Assembly: GCA_032191485.1 (NCBI GenBank)
Contig: JAVDOI010000001.1
Location: 32,949,885 to 33,013,884 of the forward strand
Source of the DNA: Leptoclinus maculatus
Lineage: Eukaryota; Chordata; Actinopteri; Perciformes; Stichaeidae
DNA: 64,000 nt
Direction: 5' to 3'
Shown here one piece after another: positions 57,660-64,000 of this stretch. Each line of letters starts with the position of its first letter. Positions within the stretch are counted from its first letter, which is position 1. A program made the position numbers and the translations under genes. Under the pieces are notes generated by a model. The model was given only the letters and a program-made list of their open reading frames with translations, was not told the origin of the DNA and ran no database searches.

Positions 57660-60525
57660 GGTGAGCTTTTATATTGAAAACCTGGAACCAGAAGTTAGTT
57701 GTGGTAGCTCGTGCTGGCTTGATTGTGGACACAAAAAACTGCGAAATCGAGGAGAGGGACAGCGCCCAGAATAACTGTAAACCTCTGCAAACTGTGGGCA
57801 GCATCGCGGTGGAAATGAGACTCCGGTCATATTCTCCGGGCTGTCGGACATTAAAACAGAGGTAGGGGGGCTGCTGCTTATTGTCGACAAGGTCACAGAA
57901 GAAGAAGAAGAAGGCTGATCTTTTTCTTCTTCTCTACATGGACATGAGTCCGTCCGACGTGAAGTTGCTTTCCTGTGATGTTATCGGAAATATACCCGCA
58001 AACTGGCTGTGATTGACTTAATCCACAACTATCCGTGCGGGTTTTGGCGTTTATTGTGAGTTAATGGACGGACAGTTTGGGGGAGCAGGGTGTTTGGGGG
58101 GGTCCTGGTCTGGACTTCTTTTTGTGGCCTGTGATGAGCTACGGGGGCTGGGGTGGGATATGTGCCGAATACAAAAAAAGAAAAAATCTGGCTCGACTCC
58201 GTTTCCCTAAATGTTCAGTTCTGAGCTCCATCCTTCGCTGTTTTACTTGAAGTTTAAAGAGCACGAGCGTGATGGGTGAGCGTGTTGATCCGACTCAGTG
58301 GCCTGCTGCCGGGTTAGGATAATCCAGTAATCTAGAGTAATGTTAGAGCTGGTTGCGTTTTATTGTAACACCATTGAGCGTCATTCTCCTCCTCTTCCTC
58401 CTCAAACAGACCCCCAAAGTGTGGATGGACACTGGGGTAACGGGGTGTGAGCTGCGTACTTGTTTATATCCGGTCCAATGGTTAGTCTATTAGTGGATCA
58501 TCTAGAAACGAATCACTTCCAGTTGTGATTATGACTAATCTGTGAACGTCACATACACGACTTTCTTCTAATGGTCAGATTAAACCACTTGTTAAAACGT
58601 AATTCTTCACTGGTGCTTTGTGATTGTAGTGCCGACACATTGATTAGTCCTTCAGCGAAACATTAATGGTCAACTATTTAGATAATTGACAAATTAATGA
58701 TTTATTTTAAGCAAACATGTGTCATGTATTTACTCATTCCAGCTTCTTCAATGTCAGACTTGTATCTGCTTTTTAAGTTTTTATATCTATCTATTGACAT
58801 TACTTATTTTTACTTTCTTTGTGACGATTTATAGACGTAAAAAATCATTTTTAATGAAAAAAATCATCCTTTGGAGCCCTATTCAGTGATCGATTCATTC
58901 GTGAAAAGACACCCATGCATGTTATTCTACTGGCTGAACAAGCCTGCATGTGGTTGTGAATGTGAGTGAACCAAAAGCTTTTTTTCAACAAAACTCCAGT
59001 CTTGTGAGGTGATTGGAAACAGTGTCCTCTTTGTTCACTCTGCTGGGAGGAGAGGATTAATCCAGTTAATGATCTCTAATGTAAGGAAAGGGATAAAAGC
59101 ACATCTGACAGAGAGGTAAACGCCACTCAGAATTATCAATATTACTGAAGTCTGCGGAGCTATTTATGGGTGGGTGGGAGTGTGGAAGACGTGTGCATCA
59201 TCGCGATGACTTTTCACTTTGCCCGGCTGTGCCCACCTCAGGGTGCAGATCTGAGTCCTGCAACATGTGGGTTGGTGTTGGGGTGTTTAATCCGTAAAGG
59301 CTCTCTGGTATGGCACCTTTTCTTTGCCATGTTCTAACCCCTGACCAACTGTAGTTAATCCTCCCAGTTAAAATTAGCGGTTTAACTGGACCCCCGGCCT
59401 GGTGCACCCCGAGCCCACATCCTCATTGTGTGCCAGGAGAACATAGAAAGACAGCAGGGTGTATGCAGCTTATTCTAATGTCAGCAATGTTGTCCCTAAC
59501 AAGGCTCCGATCATATAAAACCACAATCTGTGTGTTTAAAGCATTGAATACCGTCTGTTGTAATAATTTCTCTTCTGGTTCTGAGTTTGGTGTAAGACAA
59601 TGGGCAGCAGATGCCACCAGTAGCTCTGACCTGTGTCGTCTCATTCACAGATCCCATGTGTTAATATGGGTTTGGCTCCGGCTTGACAGCTTTAGTTTGG
59701 TTTAAATCTGTAATCTCTTTTGTGACTAGATTAACTCATGCACGACCCTCTCTTCCTAGAGTTTCCCCCGACTGTGGCGTCCCGCTAATCTGCACGTTTA
59801 ATGGCTTATTTTGGAGTAGAATGGGGGGAAAATGTTGACACCCTGGCACATAGCAGAGGGCTAGTTTTATATTCTTGAGCCAAACTTCTGTGTAGAATTT
59901 CCTGTGTGGAGTCAGACATGAGACTTCCTGTACTCCGGGGTTGGATGTGGAGGGGGTGGAGAAGTAGGGAAGGAAGGGGAAGAGAAGCTAAAGCAGACTG
60001 TACTGCTTACTGTTGTCAGTGGCGGCCACTGTGGTTGCTGCATGCATGTCGTTCACCGTCTCAGACTTTCGACAAAACAATGTGAACAGACCAAGGAAGT
60101 GAAAGAACGGTTCCTATCTTCTCTTTTTCCTCCACCAATATTTCCTCCAGTGACCTCTGTACTTATCAGAAGCCTTGATAATCACAGAGTAAGAATCCTG
60201 TCAGGTACAGTGAGGTATGAAGTGAAGAGGGACATTTTTTTGTGTCTAATGTCTCCTTTTTTTGTGTAATTACAGGACATGTCCATCAGTTTGTTAAAGC
60301 CACAGTGCTGCACTCAACTCTCCCAGCATGCCACAGTAGTGACAGTCTCTCTTTACTCAGCAGGTGAGCATTACTCTTTCTTTCTCACTCCTGCCAGTTT
60401 CCTTGATTTTTTAAATGTGCTTTGGTTGAAATAACCACGAAGGCCTTATCAGAAGTGATCCCGTGTTCCTCTCCCTCCCTCAGCACTGTTTTATCCAAGA
60501 GAAACGTGCCTTGTAAGGAAGCAGG
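57660..60525 (+). other. ripor1 upstream region with putative non-coding exons
   Basis: A possible first exon ends at a donor after 57861 (AAACAGAG|GTAGGG). A second possible exon is 60276-60363, between TTACAG and CAG|GTGAGC, joining to 60484. The intervening sequence holds no supported coding exon; GC content rises around 57680-58330. Confidence 0.35.
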
Positions 60526-61201
60526 ATGTTCACAGGCTCCACAAAACTGCCACCCACTAAAACCCCGCAGCCCGAGCGGCTGGATGAAGTGTACGCTGCC
60601 TTACGCCGAGGCTTACAGTGAGTAAACACCGTCTCAGGCTCTGTTAGCAGTGATTCCAGTGGAACGCTGCCAGGTGGAGAAAAAAAAATCACAGAAAACG
60701 CAGGACATGGTTGCTTTTGAGTGTGAAAATGAAGACGTAACAGTGATGGGGGTTTTTGTTTGTCAGGTCGTACTTGCAGGTCCACCAGCTGGAGCTGGAC
60801 AGTCTGGGCCAGCAGACCAGAGAGAACAAGAGGAACGGTCGTTTGGTGAGAGCTCATGTAGTCAAACCAGTATCCCCAGTATTCAGTGTCACTCAGTACT
60901 GGTCTGGATGCTGTCGGTCAGGGTGTTAATTGGACACTTTGTGAAATGCTAAATGTGTTATTTTCTTTGCAGGGGTCTTTGTACGAGTTGGATAAGGTGA
61001 GTTTCATTCACACCTGTTGTATACAGACACAAGTGCAGCGCATTGAAACTGTATAAAGGTGGAAGAGACACTTTCTGCTTTAGTTTAATAATGAATCTCT
61101 TTTCTTTTGTAGCAAGTGAAAGCTATAGAGAGGTTTATGCGTCGCCTGGAGTTCCACCTCAGCAAGGTGTGTATTTATATGAGGAATTGATTAGATACAT
61201 G

Positions 61202-61243
<42 letters not shown>

Positions 61244-61334
61244 TAGGGGTGTAACGATACGCGTATTCGTATTGAACCGTTCGGTACGAGGCTCACGGTT
61301 CGGTACGCATGACGAACCGAACGAACCGTTCATA

Positions 61335-61374
<40 letters not shown>

Positions 61375-64000
61375 GGGGCGACCGTGGCTCCCTGGGTTAA
61401 GAGGGTTGTCTGGTAACCGCAAGGTCGAAGGTTCAATCCTTGACTGGGCCGTGTCATGTGTCGAAGTGTCTCTGAGCAAGACACTGTACCCCTAGCTCCC
61501 CGGGCGCCTGTCATTGGCAGCCCACTGCTCCCTATATACAGGGATGGGTCAAATGCAGAGAAAAATGTCCCCCATAAAGGGATAAATATAGTGTATATAT
61601 ACATTATATATATATAGACATTCTCATCTTTCTGAAAAAAAACTTAAACATTGAGTAGAAACACACACACACACACACATAGTTCCATATAAAACAGGAT
61701 TGTTTCTTTTATTTGTTTATAACTACAGCAAACAATGCTACATTTTAGTTTTCATAAGAAACTGTTTTTATTTTACACGCTGCTAAGAAGACACCCCAGA
61801 AGATGGGTCACTCAGGTATAGTTCCATCATTGTTCAAAGAATAACTTTATGATGTTAGTTTTAATGAATAAATATATTTTAAAATCAAGTACGTTTCTCT
61901 GGCATTTATAGTTTTCTACTGTATTGAAAACGTACCGAAACGTACCGAAAACGTACCGAACCGTGGCTCCACTGTACCGTACCGAACCGAACCGTGGATT
62001 TTGTGAACCGTTACACCCCTAATATATACTGTATATAATTTAATCTGACCATTTTCATCAAATAACCAAGACACTACATAAAAGTAAATTTGTGAGAATA
62101 TTCATTTTCATTCTGTCTTCTGATGAGTATCGAACATCACATTGATTTGTTGAAACCAATATCTTCTTCTCCAGGTTGACGAGCTGTACGATGCGTATTG
62201 TATACAGCGCCGACTGCGTGACGGAGCGAGTAAGATGGTGGCGGCCTTTAACTCCGCCACTGGCAGCAAGGAGGCCAGAGAGAGCCTGAGCGAAGCCAAC
62301 AAGGGCTACAAGGAATGTACAGAGGCAAGTGACTGAGCTGATGTCAGCGTGTTTCTATGTTTCAGCATAAACACACTGGGTTCTTTGTTTTTGTTATAGA
62401 TATCAGACCATGTACTGTATGTTCTTATGTTCTAACAAATCGCTGTTATGTTGTTAAAATCCTTCCTTCCATCTGTCTCTGCAGCACATGTGCTCACTTG
62501 AGAGTGAATTAGAAAGCCAGATGGGAGAATTTCATGTCAAGATGAAGGGTGAGTCACTTTCTACCACTTCCTATTTCCTTCACTCTGCATTATTATACAG
62601 TTTTATAGTTCTCATTTTCTTCTTTCGGATGTTTCAGGCCTCGCTGGCTTTGCACGTCTGTGTGCCGGTGACCAGTATGAGGTAAGAAACGCAAACACAA
62701 GCAATGTAGACACAAATTGTGCGGAGTGTCATTGCATCACATCGGCTGTTGTTGGCCCCATCAGGTCCTAATGCGTTACGGGCGGCAACGCTGGAGGCTA
62801 CGAGGCCGCGTGGAAGTCTGCAACAGGCAGATTTGGGACAGTGACGAGTACATCTTCCTGCCTCTCGTCACAGAACTGCTGTCAATCAAGGTAATGAAAA
62901 GACCGAAACCAACAATGTTTGACTTTCATAACCTGTTTGTGGCCACTGGGTCCTACTCAAGACTGAAATCTTTAAACAGGTCACAAATAGGGTAGTTTTC
63001 AGTAAATGTAACTCAAACTGCAGTAAGTAGTGCATTTGTTGATACTGGGGTTTTTCCCTGCTGTGGGTATTTATTTACAGCAGCAGGATGCTGTCTGCAA
63101 AAATTCACTCAAAATAAGCTAGAGTGAGATATATTCTGTCTGTTCTCAGAGAGAGCCAGCTGTAGCTAGTTGTCACGTTTTGTTGAGTTCCCGTGGCCTC
63201 TGCCTCTCCTCATCTCTCTGAGGTTTGCTTGTTGTGGTTCTCCAGGTGACGGAGCTGAAGGGCCTGGCCAATCACGTGGTGGTGGGCAGCGTGTCCTGTG
63301 AAATGCTCGACCTGTTCTGCCCGCTTCCCCAGACGCTCGCTGTGGATATCAACGACCTCGGGACAGTGAAGCTGAACCTAGAGGTCACCTGGAGGTACTC
63401 AGACCTCTCATTAGCCTCTTTTAGTTTTGTTATTTGAAGTTTTAAAATGTTTATCTAGGTTGTTTTTGTGTTCTGTCTCTCAGTCTTTGTCTTGCTTTGT
63501 TGTTGTTTTCCCAGTCCCTTTGATAAGGACGACCAGACATCCTCCAGCAGTACGGTTTCCAAACGTCTGCTGTCCAATCAGAGCCCTCCTGACACGCCCT
63601 CTATGCGGGAGCAGGTGTTTTATGTGAGTCACAATAAAAGAGATCAGAATCTTCCACTAACAACAATCCATCCCACCTGCTCTGTTACACTACTTAAGTT
63701 ATAGTTTGTATTAAGGATATGTAAAACCATAAACTGCTACTTATTTCACTACACATACACACTGTTTGTTTCATCTTACTGATGGCTATTATTACTGTCA
63801 TTTCATTGGCTTGTTCTATTTCAGCTGCTCCCCAACTGCTTTGTGTGTAGCGGTAACGCTGGTGTGTGTGAGGACGTCCACAGAGCTCTGTGTGTTAGGA
63901 CATGTGGTTGTGGGAGTGCCGTGCCTAATGTGAGGAGAATGAACGATAGCGGTAGCGGGACGTGTGACAGCAGCAGCATGTGTGAACGCAGCTGTGGTCC
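60526..64000 (+). CDS. ripor1: RHO family-interacting cell polarization regulator 1 (FAM65A), 5' part, cut by the window edge
   Basis: Coding exons: 60526-60617, 60767-60845, 60973-60996, 61113-61166, 62175-62324, 62485-62548, 62638-62681, 62765-62890, 63246-63394, 63515-63623 and 63825 onward. The translation follows human RIPOR1: PQPERLDEVYAALRRGL, LYELDKQVKAIERFMRRLEF, DELYDAYCIQRRLRDGA, GLAGFARLCAGDQYEVLMRY, KVTELKGLANHVVVGSVSCE and VTWSPFDKDDQ, i.e. the N-terminal coiled-coil/Rho-binding (HR1-like) part and the PL48 domain. RIPOR proteins bind active RhoA-C and restrain Rho signalling; RIPOR1 also links Rho to Golgi/MST4 positioning. The start is the ATG at 60526, preceded in frame by TAA, matching the shorter human isoform. 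The exon ending at 62324 uses a GC donor. The last visible exon reads Cys-rich (TCGCGSAVPNVRR), unlike human, and is the least certain. Confidence 0.92.
61208..61242 (+). repeat. (TA)n microsatellite, hAT target
   Basis: About 17 TA units directly left of the hAT-type element. Confidence 0.9.
61244..62021. mobile_element. hAT-type non-autonomous transposon in ripor1 intron 4
   Basis: A 778-bp element with terminal inverted repeats TAGGGGTGTAACG / CGTTACACCCCTA-like (right end ACCGTTACACCCCTA). It is flanked by perfect 8-bp target duplications, atatatac at 61236-61243 and at 62022-62029. Subterminal GGTTCGGTACG / CGTACCGAACC repeats are typical of a teleost hAT family. No transposase frame. 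A tRNA-derived SINE lies inside. Confidence 0.88.
61372..61605 (+). mobile_element. tRNA-derived SINE nested in the hAT-type element
   Basis: The head resembles a tRNA: an A-box-like GTGGCTCCCTGGGTT near 61384 and a B box GGTTCAATCC near 61430 (consensus GGTTCRANYCC). The tail holds 'gatgggtcaaatgcagagaa' and 'cccccataaagggataaata', as in common teleost tRNA-SINEs. A T run of about 35 bases precedes the head. It is a pol III-type SINE, not a tRNA gene: no cloverleaf or acceptor stem can be drawn. Confidence 0.75.

Noticed and set aside
61376..61450. tRNA gene candidate
   Set aside because: Has pol III A/B boxes but no complete cloverleaf, and carries a SINE body and tail.
61293..61604. 103-codon minus-strand ORF in ripor1 intron 4
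   Set aside because: Lies inside the SINE and poly-T tract; open only because of repeat sequence.

Overview
The window is ordinary vertebrate (ray-finned fish, probably percomorph) nuclear DNA. The reasons are intron-rich genes with GT-AG junctions, fish-like orthologues of human genes, many long CA/GT microsatellites, and families of short hAT-like inverted-repeat elements and tRNA-derived SINEs of a kind common in teleosts. I see no prokaryotic, viral or CRISPR feature. Gene names rest on comparing translated exons with family members I know from memory; no search was run. Exon limits were set by hand from splice sites, and the reading frame was checked for phase across every listed junction.

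Layout from left to right: a two-finger BED zinc-finger gene with a C-terminal coiled coil (+, 5' end outside the window or not recognised); cog4 (+, complete, 19 coding exons); gnao1 (-, complete, 8 coding exons, tail to tail with cog4); tradd (-, 4 coding exons); ogfod1 (-, 12 exons); nudt21 (-, 7 exons); a 3' piece of carmil2 (-, 8 exons) that keeps the capping-protein-binding motifs but has no room for the PH/LRR part; ctcf (+, 12 coding exons, all 11 zinc fingers); and the 5' half of ripor1 (+), which runs off the right edge.

The gene set matches two separate parts of human chromosome 16q: 16q13 (GNAO1, OGFOD1, NUDT21) and 16q22 (COG4, TRADD, CARMIL2, CTCF, RIPOR1). These are independent housekeeping or signalling genes: Golgi tethering, Go signalling, TNF-receptor signalling, ribosomal prolyl hydroxylation, mRNA 3'-end processing, actin capping control, chromatin insulation and Rho inhibition. 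They are not an operon or a single pathway.

The observations most worth a second look are: (1) the apparently headless but open carmil2 next to the ctcf promoter; (2) a 176-bp segment that reads as identical in a gnao1 intron and an ogfod1 intron 11 kb away, CA-repeat-flanked in both places; (3) the tandem duplication of a BED-finger exon with matching splice phase; (4) a coding-like, phase-compatible terminal exon inside ogfod1 intron 2; (5) a SINE nested in a hAT-type element with a perfect 8-bp target duplication in ripor1; and (6) a GC-AG intron and an overlapping uORF in ripor1. I did not find a previously undescribed multi-gene system.
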